Assembly (NCBI GenBank): GCA_944472135.2
Contig: OX235270.1
Coordinates: forward strand, 53,325,267 to 53,389,266
DNA from: Trichobilharzia regenti
Taxonomy: Eukaryota; Platyhelminthes; Trematoda; Strigeidida; Schistosomatidae
Length of the DNA: 64,000 bases
Direction: 5' to 3'
Shown here: piece after piece, positions 45,730-54,864 of the stretch
How the letters are laid out: every line of letters begins with the position of its first letter
Position numbering within the stretch: the stretch's first letter is position 1
The notes under the pieces: generated by a model
Told to the model about the DNA's origin: nothing
What the model saw: only the letters and a program-made list of their open reading frames with translations
Databases searched by the model: none
Program-made: the position numbers and the translations under genes

Positions 45730-47415
45730 ATGGTTGTGACACGCCCCGACAAAGGTTCTGGCATTGTCCTGATGGATCGCCAAGTTTTTATCGATAAAAT
45801 GTTATCAGTCTTGTCAGATGAAAACAAATTTTCAAAAGAAAGTAGCCAGAAAGACCAAACGGAACAAATTGAATGCAAGATAACACAAATGCTGAAGAAT
45901 ATGAAGAACGAATCGATTATTAGCTCTGAATTATTCGAGCAAATACGACCCTCCGGTTCCGTGATTCCCCGTTTATATGGTCTGCCGAAAGTGCACAAAG
46001 AGAACCTGCCACTACGCCCAATCTTGGACATGAAAAATTCGCCATATCATGCTACTGCCAAATGGCTCACAGAAATCCTCCTACCTATCAGAAATAACCT
46101 CTGCAAGCATAGTGTTTCTGATTCGTTTGAACTCGTCGACTCAATAAGTGATGCTAATGTATCCGGGAAGAAAATGATATCTATGGATGTTACTTCGCTT
46201 TTCACCAACGTTCCCCTCACTGAAACTATCTGCTTTATATGCAAATTCATTGAGGATAATAATGTGGACGTATGTGTTCCGATCCACTACTTAAAGGAAC
46301 TACTTTTGAGGTGCACTCTAGATGTCCAATTCAAGTTCAACAACACGATTTATAGACAAAGAGATGGGGTAGCAATGGGGTCACCATTGGGTCCTTTACT
46401 TGCAGACTGCTTCTTGGCCAGTTTGGAGAATAGTATTTTACGGCTTACTATCGACAGGTTTCATCTGTACCTAAGATACATGGATGACACTTTCATCATA
46501 TGTGACGACAATACTGACATCGAATTGGTAACTAAGGAGTTCAACAGCTGCCATCATGCCATCAAATTCACGTCGGAATCAGAGATTAACTCGGAATTTC
46601 ACTTTTTGGATGTTTTTCTAAAGAGGAGATCTGATGGCTCTCTTCAAAGATCGATCTACAGGAAACCAACATGGAATGGTCAGTACACAAATTTCCATAG
46701 CTGGGTCCCTTTAAGAAGAAAGAGAAATTTGATCCATTCCTTATCCTCAAGAATAAGGAGGATTTGTTCAAGTGATACAATCGATGGGGAATTGGAGCGA
46801 CTCAGACAAGTTCTCATAGAGAATGGATATCCTCCAAGATTTATCGACAAAAACATGAAGTTAAGAGAAAAGCCTGAAAGAATTCAGACTGTGCCGAAGA
46901 AACTGCTCTTTATGAGTGTTGAATTTAAAGGTGATACTGCAGCCGAGATCTTGAAGAATCGCTTACGCAGATCACTGAGGAAAGCCTTCTTTATGGCTGA
47001 ACTACGTATCAATTTCTACAGCCGACAAATGATCAACGGATGTGTCAAGGATAAACTGCCGCTTTGGGCCACCTCAATGTGTGTTTATAAATTCACATGC
47101 TCGTGTGGAGCAAGTTATATTGGCCGCACAAAGCGCACGCTTTCCAAACGCATCTCTGAACATTATCCGGCATGGTTAGCAAAGGGACAATACAAGACAA
47201 TTACTAGCTCAATTCTCGAGCATTTGGTGAACTCAGGCCACATAGCTCCACCAGAGTCGTCTTTCAACATCATCTACAAAGTGAAGCCAAATTGTACAAA
47301 GGGCGTCAGGTTCCGGCTTTTGTGTATGGCGGAGGCGCTGGCAATACATCAATACAACCCTGATCTCTGTATACAGAAAACTTTTGTCCAGTCTCTTATT
47401 CTACCTTGGTCTTAA
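45730..47415 (+). CDS. PLE reverse transcriptase with GIY-YIG endonuclease (5'-truncated)
   Basis: The 561-codon frame lacks the PLE N-terminus but is otherwise open. Reverse transcriptase motifs in order: TRPDKGSGIVLMDR (4-17), RLYGLPKVHKENLPLRPILD (81-100), SMDVTSLFTNVP (151-162) with the catalytic Asp, DGVAMGSPLGPLLAD (212-226) and LRYMDDTFII (248-257) with the catalytic YMDD. The linker holds RSIYRKPTWNGQY, ENGYPPRF and FKGDTAAEIL. The C-terminal nuclease has CVYKFTCSCG (451-460), SYIGRTKRTLSKRISEH (462-478) and ILEHLVNSGH (495-504). The protein would nick target DNA and prime cDNA synthesis there. The ATG at 45730 is not the natural start: homologous codons run from about 45709, right after an in-frame stop, where coding sequence begins after the inverted arm. 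Both catalytic domains look intact, but the missing N-terminus makes autonomous activity unlikely. Confidence 0.85.
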   Translation: MVVTRPDKGSGIVLMDRQVFIDKMLSVLSDENKFSKESSQKDQTEQIECKITQMLKNMKNESIISSELFEQIRPSGSVIPRLYGLPKVHKENLPLRPILDMKNSPYHATAKWLTEILLPIRNNLCKHSVSDSFELVDSISDANVSGKKMISMDVTSLFTNVPLTETICFICKFIEDNNVDVCVPIHYLKELLLRCTLDVQFKFNNTIYRQRDGVAMGSPLGPLLADCFLASLENSILRLTIDRFHLYLRYMDDTFIICDDNTDIELVTKEFNSCHHAIKFTSESEINSEFHFLDVFLKRRSDGSLQRSIYRKPTWNGQYTNFHSWVPLRRKRNLIHSLSSRIRRICSSDTIDGELERLRQVLIENGYPPRFIDKNMKLREKPERIQTVPKKLLFMSVEFKGDTAAEILKNRLRRSLRKAFFMAELRINFYSRQMINGCVKDKLPLWATSMCVYKFTCSCGASYIGRTKRTLSKRISEHYPAWLAKGQYKTITSSILEHLVNSGHIAPPESSFNIIYKVKPNCTKGVRFRLLCMAEALAIHQYNPDLCIQKTFVQSLILPWS

Positions 47416-47813
47416 CCGCTTCACTTATCGTTCCCTGTAAAATATTTTTGATTTTGTTCTTAATCTTTAATTTTACTTTTAGTTTGCTTTTGCTTTAATA
47501 ATTAATTCACTATTATCAATTTCATATATTTTCACACCTTCTTCACACTTGTTAAATTGACACTCTAATAACTTTATTCTCACTTAAGAGCAATTCTAAC
47601 CTTTTCTAACTTCTATCTTTGTTCCGTCGAGTACCATGTAATTTACAACTTTTAATTTTCACCTCTAAAGCCACTTATGATTAATTACATCAATTATGTC
47701 ACCCCCTATTACTCAGTAATAGACCACTATGCATTGTTCTAAGTATAAATACGACTGTACAGCCTCGGAAGATGATTTCGTCGATAAAGAAAATTTTCTT
47801 CGCTGAATCTGTC
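47251..47813 (+). repeat. Right inverted arm of the PLE
   Basis: Contains the end of the coding region (to 47415) and the 3' tail, ending in the conserved block TCGTCGATAAAGAAAATTTT...GCTGAATCTGTC. Confidence 0.9.
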
Positions 47814-47829
47814 TTTATTAGAATGTTCT

Positions 47830-48990
47830 GAGTTTATATCACGCATGGATTCATACATCTAACGAATGGAAATTTCCACCAGCTTTCACAGGTAATAGTT
47901 TAATGGACACTCGGTAAGACATCTTGTAAATTACTGAAAATATCTGCTGTCTGATTTTAACACGGATTACTGATGAATAGTTTATCAGGAATGGTGAATG
48001 CAGAGCGATCAAATAGAAACGGGCATGTAAAACTTTTACAAAACAGAGTATGTTATTATGTATGTAACGAATGAATTTTTTTCTAGAATGAATTTCATGC
48101 TAAGATTCCATGTCTGAGTCATAAGTTTACAGCAGATATATGTATTAAACATCATATAAATGTCGATTACGTATGTCGTGCTCACTACAGAATTGTTGCT
48201 TTCTTCCCAGCAATCATTACTCCAATAATGAACAAAATGAACAACCTTTCCTAACAAAACCACCTCCTAGCATGTGATCAAAGTAGTAGTTTAATCTATC
48301 GACTATTTTTTACATTTAAATGTCTTATTTGCTTTTTAGTTTTTCCATCCTAGACTGCCTATGTAGTTGATTCTCATATACATTTTATATACAAATATGT
48401 CATGAAAGAGAGACGGAGCGTTTTATTATGTTATACTTGTCAGATAAAACAGGACTGTATAGTTTTTCAAAATATCATCATAAATACTATTGGTCATGTA
48501 AATGTTGTACAGAAATGATAAAAACAGAACGAAACCTGCTTTGTTCTCTTGGTCATTCTAACTCGATACAACCAGTTATCTTGATTAGTTTGAACAAAAG
48601 AGAATGAACATATTTACAAGATACGAGAAGCTCACGACTTATTTCTAGGCTTTTACCTGGCATGCAAACCAGAAGAAGTATCTACAAGAATTGAGAAAGA
48701 ATCATAACTGCATTGAAAAGGACATTTCCTGTCGCTACAGTGATTCTTCTTTATAACAGGAAATGCTCACTAATGCTGTTCGAAGCAGCCTACGCACATC
48801 AACTACGACTATATTTATTCAGACATAGCTTCTATTAAATTCTATGGGCATCTTTCCAACAGTCATTAAACGAAAAGTAAGAGAGTGAATGGAAATGCTA
48901 TCACTATACAGCTGATTGACACGAGGTATTCAGTATAAATCCACCAGCTCTTCAAAATAATCAGTGTCCAGAGAAAACCCTGGCTTCTTC
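47830..48990. other. No recognisable gene
   Basis: AT-rich sequence with short open frames only. Confidence 0.5.
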
Positions 48991-49007
48991 ACTTTACAAA
49001 AGACATG

Positions 49008-49180
49008 TGCGTCGGTAGCACAGTGGTTAGGACTCTCGCCAACAATACACGTAGTCCGGGGTTCGATTCCCTGCCAACGCACGCCTGATATCAATGGTCG
49101 GCCTGCGAAATTTGGGCTACCGATATCACATGCTGAAAATTCCATACTTCTACCAAAAGTACTATCTGTAATCAAGCTGT
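49008..49180 (+). mobile_element. tRNA-derived SINE
   Basis: The head GTGCGTCGGTAGCACAGTGG (A box) and GGGGTTCGATTCCC (B box) folds tRNA-like, and GTGCGT...ACGCAC can form an acceptor stem. A body with GGTCGGCCTGCGAAATTTGG follows and matches 3165-3320 (minus strand). The head resembles tRNA-Gly/Glu. The attached shared body and the second copy argue against a working tRNA gene. Confidence 0.8.
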
Positions 49181-49511
49181 AATCAAAAAAGATTCCATCC
49201 TAATCTGTGTATACAGAAGGAGTGTCATTAACCTGATACAGTCCTGTTATCTGTTTGTGTTTCTGCTTAGTCATAATTTTTCCTTTTTAAATATAATTTA
49301 CAGAGTTGAACTTATTTTTAATCTTTCAGTTTACTTAATTTTTTGTTTACGTAGAAATTTTACTTTTACTTGAGATCACTTCTCACATCTCAAACGTTCC
49401 AATACATTATGCATTAATAAACTCTGATTGCTAGATTATTATCTAACTTGCATTCATGTCTCTTGTTCCACAACTATTCTGTTTGAGTTGAAATAATTTT
49501 TGTGAACTATG

Positions 49512-49552
<41 letters not shown>
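49512..49552. repeat. (TA)n microsatellite
   Basis: An uninterrupted TA run of about 20 units. Confidence 0.95.
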
Positions 49553-49555
<3 letters not shown>

Positions 49556-49559
49556 TACA

Positions 49560-51590
49560 TATTTAATAACTCTTGTCCTTTTTGGCTGTTGGCTGAAAAA
49601 ATGTTCACTCTTTCTTTGTCCATTCTAATTTGCCTAAACTCTCAATTTAATTTCTCTTATTTAAGTATGGGCAGAAGTTTATCTACCTGAATGCAAAACT
49701 ACAACTGATTAAACAACATGAAAACAGCTTATTTCACCTAACTGATCAATATTTTCAATTTTAAAACTGATACATTAAACAATAAATGAACAACGAGTGA
49801 AGGTACAAATTACATCATGTCTTATTTACACCCCAAAGGTTGAGTATGCTTTGGATCACTCCTTATACTGTTCAGTTAGAAACTGAGAAAATTTGTGTGA
49901 CAGAGATATAAATATTTGTTTTAAAATTTATTAACTTAAAAAAAGTAGTTTGAGAAAAGGACTTCATTCTAATAATTAGTTTTTTTTCTTTCATTTGATC
50001 AAAAGGAATTTCTGTTTCTAATTTAAAATTATTATGAAGTAGAGTTTTTGTGTGCACAAAAATTATTACCCTTTTTATTGCCTAATAAAACTTAGCTCAA
50101 ATTAATTAATTAATTAAGCAACCACTGTGAACACTGATCCCCTCGACTACCAGTATCCAGGAGAAAAAAATTTCTGACCTACAAATAAGCCTGTATTAAT
50201 CGGGGTTATATAGAAGTTGACAAATTAAATATTTTCGGATTGCGGTTGTGCAAAGTGAATTTTACAAAAGCCCCCAAAAAAGTACAAGCGTCACGTGTAA
50301 TTGTTTTATATTTTAAGAATGAGATCATACAGATATAGGTCTCAACTTTTCTAAAAAAACTACCTCTGACCATTAAATGTGAACAGATATTGGTTAAGAG
50401 AAGAATCAGCTAGTTCTCAATCAAAAGGAAAACTTAAGGTTGTTGGTAAAAATGTATGTGATGATAAGGCGAAAAGTTTGTCTACATATATAACGTAGTT
50501 TTTGAATGTAAAATTACTCAGACCTCGGTCACAATGCACATATGTGGTGCGTGCTGTTTACAAACAGATATAAGTGGTTTGCCGAGTAATGTGATAATTT
50601 ATACATCAGCAGAACAACCAATAATAAAGAAACTCAAGAAGAAGGCGACAACGATGAACAGCATCCCACAGGAAATAGGATATAATTACTGCCAAATTAT
50701 GACATCACTGTATGCCATTTGCCTTGCCCAATATGAAGTGTACATGTGGATGTATAAGCTAACACTGTTTATTAGATTTTTCTGTTTTCTCTCACTCCCC
50801 CCACATTTATCAAAGCTTGAAAGCAAATAAATTGATAGTGACTTAAACCAAAAATTGTAATTCTTATATTCTGGATGCGTTCATTTTAAAGTGTTTTATT
50901 TATTACCTTTCAAACAATGAAGTATGAAATGTCATTATTTATGACCATTGTAATTTCAGGTAGTTGGCAGCTGATGAGAACCTATGGAATAGAATGATGT
51001 CATTATATACCGCAAATCTAGTCTTTTTTTCTCTTTCGAAAGTGTACATTACTTCTGCCCTTACCAATCTAGTTCACTTCACGTATCTTACAATTATCAC
51101 TGTTACATTGTATATTTTCTGGAAACATTCTACTTATATCTTGCTGTAACTCTCATACCACCGATGAATACAAAAGTCACAATGCAGTCGTTCTTACCTT
51201 ACAGTGAAACTTTTATATATTTATGTGACCTGTTGAGGAGACTACAACCAACTACTGTAATTTTCCATGCAACGTATACCTTCAAGTTCCTCAGAGAACC
51301 ACCACTATAACCCATCAAAACGCCGAAACAAAACTTTAGTGAAGTGAAATTTTGCATTTTAACACACTGAAATGAAATCCAATTTTAATGGAGAAGAATA
51401 ACACTTCGCCTAACACGCTTTCTTTTATATGACTGAATGGAGATTTTCAAGTTATTTTAGCGGCAAAAACCTAATTATTTCTTTCCAAAAGATATTTATA
51501 AATGTAAAGATCTAAGAATGTGATACAAGGGGATGCCACGGAATATATTCTCTGTCTAATTCGTGAACGAAGCAGTAAGCCTGTCCTATG
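49560..51590. other. No supported gene
   Basis: AT-rich sequence. A 98-codon open frame at 50534-50830 (plus strand) has a hydrophobic C-terminal third but no domain I recognise and no splice or homology support. Confidence 0.45.
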
Positions 51591-51669
51591 TTCTTGATTG
51601 AAAGTTTCAGCGATATGGCCGCAAGTATTCGTCAAATCCCCAATGATTTCTAAAATTTTCCGTAAAACA

Positions 51670-52045
51670 AGTGATATATATTCTTTCACGTCAATGCATG
51701 TGGATAATTATGGACACCAATTTGATTGGGATTATGTAGAAGTTTTAAATAGAGTAAACACCAAGAATGACAGGGAACTTCTGGAAGCCTGGTACTTAAG
51801 TGAATCAGCAATTAACAAACACATTACTATAGACCAAATTTATCAGCTAATCAAAAATAAATCACGTGACAAGAAAGTTCGAATTCCAAGTCAATAAAAA
51901 TGATCAATAGAGATGTAAATCGACTATCAGTCACGAAGATGGTTACCAGGAGATACAATTGGATCATTCCAATGAGTTTATTTGATACTAAAACCTGTGC
52001 TGAAGATGTTGTTTAGACGGATGACGAAAGCTCCTCAATGAAATC
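51670..52045 (+). mobile_element. Penelope-like element (third type), 3' end
   Basis: 51690-51897 reads NYGHQFDWDYVEVLNRVNTK and then RELLEAWYLSESAINKHITI, the C-terminal part of a GIY-YIG nuclease distinct from types A and B, followed by a stop. The tail then contains CTGAAGATGTTGTTTAGACG and GACGAAAGC, a hammerhead-like end. The left limit is uncertain and the rest of the element is missing. Confidence 0.6.
52000..52032 (+). ncRNA. Hammerhead-like motif in PLE tail
   Basis: CTGAAGA (52000-52006) is followed by one unpaired T, a weak five-pair helix GTTGT/ATGAC with two wobble pairs, and GAAA (52026-52029). As in the copy at 1266-1310, one extra base separates the core from helix II. Helices I and III are not convincing. 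Confidence 0.4.
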
Positions 52046-52427
52046 AATCATCTCAGAGAACAAAACTAATTCAATTATCTGTCCAGATTAATGAGCTCCT
52101 TTGAAATTCATTGTGTTGGTGTTGTGTTGTTTTTCTCAAGCAGCACGGGATAAAATAATACATATTTGCATCAACTATTCGTATTCTGTTTTCTACTGTA
52201 TTTCTCTTCAGTTTCTGCTTCTCTCATTCCATGCTCTCTGCACTGACTTATAGTTTTTCCATTTCTCATGTTCGCAGCTTTGCCCGTGACTGCTTTGTTT
52301 AAGACGTAACTCTGTTTACTGCCTTCTTGTCATATCACTACCACTGCGTTGCTTAATAACCTGCAAGATACCGTCAACCCTTCAGCTTAAACCAAAATAC
52401 CAAAGTTTAAATGAAACCAATAATAAC

Positions 52428-52433
52428 TTTTAT
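52428..52433 (-). terminator. Candidate polyadenylation signal of the C2-domain gene
   Basis: AATAAA on the minus strand, 165 bp beyond the stop codon at 52598. A variant ATTAAA lies closer (about 52570-52575). Either could serve; nothing in the sequence decides. Confidence 0.35.
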
Positions 52434-52597
52434 TAAGAAAATAAATTGACGTGAAAGATGTTAACCCTCGATAATTGAATTTCCACTGATTTTTGTAATT
52501 TTGGTTCTTGAAAGAGTTATCATTGGAATGTTTTCAAAAACCAAACAAAAACAAATGATGAAATCTCTATTTAATAGCTACCAAATGGATTTGCACA

Positions 52598-52728
52598 CTA
52601 ATACATCTGTATTTCCTGCCACTCGCCGACTTGTTCCTCAGGTCTTTCAATCATCGATCTCCAGTGATCAACACCACGACCTTTGGAAACCATTTCACCT
52701 CCAAGAACAACAAAACCAAGTTGCTTAT
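52598..52728 (-). CDS. C2-domain (synaptotagmin-type) gene, terminal exon
   Basis: On the minus strand a strong acceptor (long pyrimidine tract, then CATTTTAG) precedes 131 nt that start in phase 1 and end with TAG at 52600-52598. The codons read KQLGFVVLGGEMVSKGRGVD, HWRSMIERPEEQVGEW and QEIQMY. The pattern G-x-V-x-L-G, a spacer, H-W-x-x-M, then P-x-x-x-V-x-x-W is the end of the last C2 domain of synaptotagmin-family proteins, where WHxL is usual; here it is WQEI. Joined to the exon at 54364-54191, the split codon becomes GAT (Asp). Synaptotagmins act in vesicle trafficking at membranes. This is the only host coding sequence I can support in the window. Confidence 0.75.
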
Positions 52729-54190
52729 CTAAAATGAAAAAAGAAAATGGTTAATAAGTGACCAGTTTTCATAAAGTGAAACTATGATTTCATAAGAATG
52801 CACTTTGGTGTACTTTAACAGTTGTTTGAAACTGTTTAAGTATTTGACTTTATTTAGGATAACAATACATATGTCACAGGCATCTAATGATATCCCGCAA
52901 AACCTGAAAATCGGTTTGCTGAAACCAGAAGTGGCAGAGAAACAATATTTTATTTTTATTTTATTCTTATATCAATATTCAAGGTATTGTGAAGTTTAGA
53001 CCCACAAATATGCTTGTAGGTTCATAGTTTGATCTTCAGTTCAAAAGCCACAATGTTTTGTATAGATGCACTGCATATGTTAGGCAAACTAAATATTTAT
53101 GTGTGATCAACTTAAAATTAACAATGTTTAGGTAATAAGCATTTCGAGTCAGTGCCACTCTTGAAATGATGATTCTGAATTCAGACTGACTCGGATGAAA
53201 AAACAGAACATATTTATATTGAATGAATACACCCTCTCAAGCGATCTGTACTGTTACCAATTATTGAAGTATTGTTCAAAGTTGTCAAAGAGAAGTGCAT
53301 CAGCTATACTTGTGTATTAATTGACATCAAATAATTAAATTGTTCAAACCATCAACATTATTAATACTCGGTGGTAAAAGATGTACAGTGTATTGTGGTC
53401 AGGTTTTTGATATTCCATGGGCTACTAAGGTGGTCAAAAGTTATAATCTGCGAATTCTGATAGAATCTGACATCTGAATTACATTCTTCTAGCAACTGAT
53501 TTTAAATTGTTTTAATGGGTTCTCTTTAGTAGCTAGACAGAAGTCGAATGGCTTTAAAAACTCGGTTTACTAAAAGAAATGAGTATGAGTATTTGTCTAG
53601 TAACCTGAGGTATAAAAGAATGGGCACAGTTCAGTGTATACTAAATTGTCCGAACCAGCCCTTAGTAAAGACGAAATGTCTGGTGATGTCAGGAGGTATT
53701 TTGTAACAAACATGTAAACATCAGAGTTAATCGGACACAAAATAAAACAAGTTCTTAAAAAAAACTTCTGCTGTGAACCACTTGATTTTCTTTCTTCATT
53801 TATACCTCTGAACATTTCAGTCCTGATATAAATACTCTTGACTTGATAGGAAACATTGTGAGTCCTTCAAGCTTTAAAACAAGATGTGGATTCCATTTCT
53901 GTGTAAAGCTGCATTCAAAATGTTGCGGCAATAATACTGAGAAAACATGCAGCTAAAGTACTACGTACGCTTATCAGGATTCTCGAAACTTTGTTCGTTT
54001 TATTGAATAGTCATGAAATTAGAGATGTTTCTTTTGGAAGGAAGATTGTATTGTATCTTTGTCTTCAAAATAAAGTGGAACAAACCTCAAGCTTTTGACA
54101 TTTCTGAAGAACTTTTCATATTCTTTTAGGTGTGTATGTGAAAAGCTTTTTTAATTCATCCATTAACTGAAAAGCAGTCAGTCGACTCAC
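52729..54190 (-). other. Intron of the C2-domain gene
   Basis: A 1462-bp phase-1 intron with donor GTGAGT (54190-54185) and acceptor TTTTAG (ending 52729). It is AT-rich. An open frame at 53597-53815 inside it has no recognised domain. Confidence 0.7.
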
Positions 54191-54364
54191 CGATAAATCC
54201 GTGTTGTATAAGGGTAATCCTGACATTTATACTGGATGGGTCTGATATTTTCTGGAAAACAAAAGATTCATTGAAACCTTCTTTTGATCCTAGTGCTTCA
54301 GTTCGTTTAGCTTTCAACTCTTTACCTTGTATTCCTTGGCATACTGTAACTTTAGCGTAGATAT
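54191..54364 (-). CDS. C2-domain (synaptotagmin-type) gene, internal exon
   Basis: The 174-nt exon on the minus strand is bounded by acceptor TTTTCAAG and donor GTGAGT and is symmetric (phase 1 at both ends). It encodes IYAKVTVCQGIQGKELKAKR, then SKEGFNESFVFQ and NVRITLIQHGFI. This matches the middle of a C2 beta-sandwich: Y-x-K-V-x-V strand, basic loop, F-N-E-S-F-V-F strand, then the strand leading to calcium loop 3. The loop 3 region (QHGFIDKQ across the junction) lacks the usual Asp-x-Asp, so this C2 domain is probably calcium-independent, as in several divergent synaptotagmins. The exon before it would begin the domain; I did not find it between 54365 and 64000. Confidence 0.75.
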
Positions 54365-54698
54365 CTTGAAAATGGATTAAATCAAAAGATATGATCAGGA
54401 TGAACATTCCTATGATATATTTATTGATACAGGCGAAAAATCCCCTACATGATATTGGTCATTCTTGTAAATCCCACAATACCTATTTTTTAGCTACGAA
54501 AAATTCATGTTCAAGCTTCCTGAGACAGTCGTAAGTAATTAGTTTACCGGTCCATATTCATCTACAAGGCTACGCAATAGGCATTGCATTTACTTTTTTG
54601 GCAACGCTTCAAAAACAATGGTTTTAAAAGTGCTCACACTCATCATTTACCTAATCGATGGTTACACATTCATTAGGTGAAACAGTTCACTTAGTCAA

Positions 54699-54860
54699 TG
54701 ATATAAGAATAAAACTTGTGCACTGTGGTAGAGTATAATTCCATTCCATCATATCAAGGTGATTATGAGCAATAAATTGTGTTCAAAACATCATCAGTAA
54801 ATGATACTGTATAATACTGTGAGACTTTATCAAAATAAATTTCACCCATAATGGAATCAC
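54699..54860. repeat. PLE terminal repeat, inverted composite
   Basis: The first 45 bp (GAATAAAACTTGTGCACTGT) belong to the type A tail in plus orientation. The rest, from about 54745, is the same tail inverted (TATGAGCAATAAATTGTGTT ... CCCATAATGGAAT). Two partial copies are therefore joined head to head without coding sequence. Confidence 0.65.
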
Positions 54861-54864
54861 TTAG

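Larger units (their letters stand above)
45047..47814 (+). mobile_element. Penelope-like element (type B) with long inverted arms
   Basis: This is the best-preserved PLE here. The left arm 45084-45646 is an inverted copy of the right arm 47251-47813 (563 bp, apparently identical). It covers the last 54 codons plus the whole 3' tail. Between them lies the 5'-truncated coding sequence. A 12-bp direct repeat ttattagaatgt (45035-45046 and 47815-47826) marks the target-site duplication. It leaves a 37-bp extension (45047-45083) between duplication and left arm. The identity of the arms suggests a recent insertion. Confidence 0.9.

Noticed and set aside
50534..50830. 98-codon plus-strand open frame with hydrophobic stretch
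   Set aside because: No homology recognised and composition is typical of random AT-rich reading frames.
53641..53690. Possible hammerhead (AGACGAAATGTCTGG)
   Set aside because: Only the GAAA side and a helix III-like hairpin are present; no CTGANGA partner lies upstream at a suitable distance.
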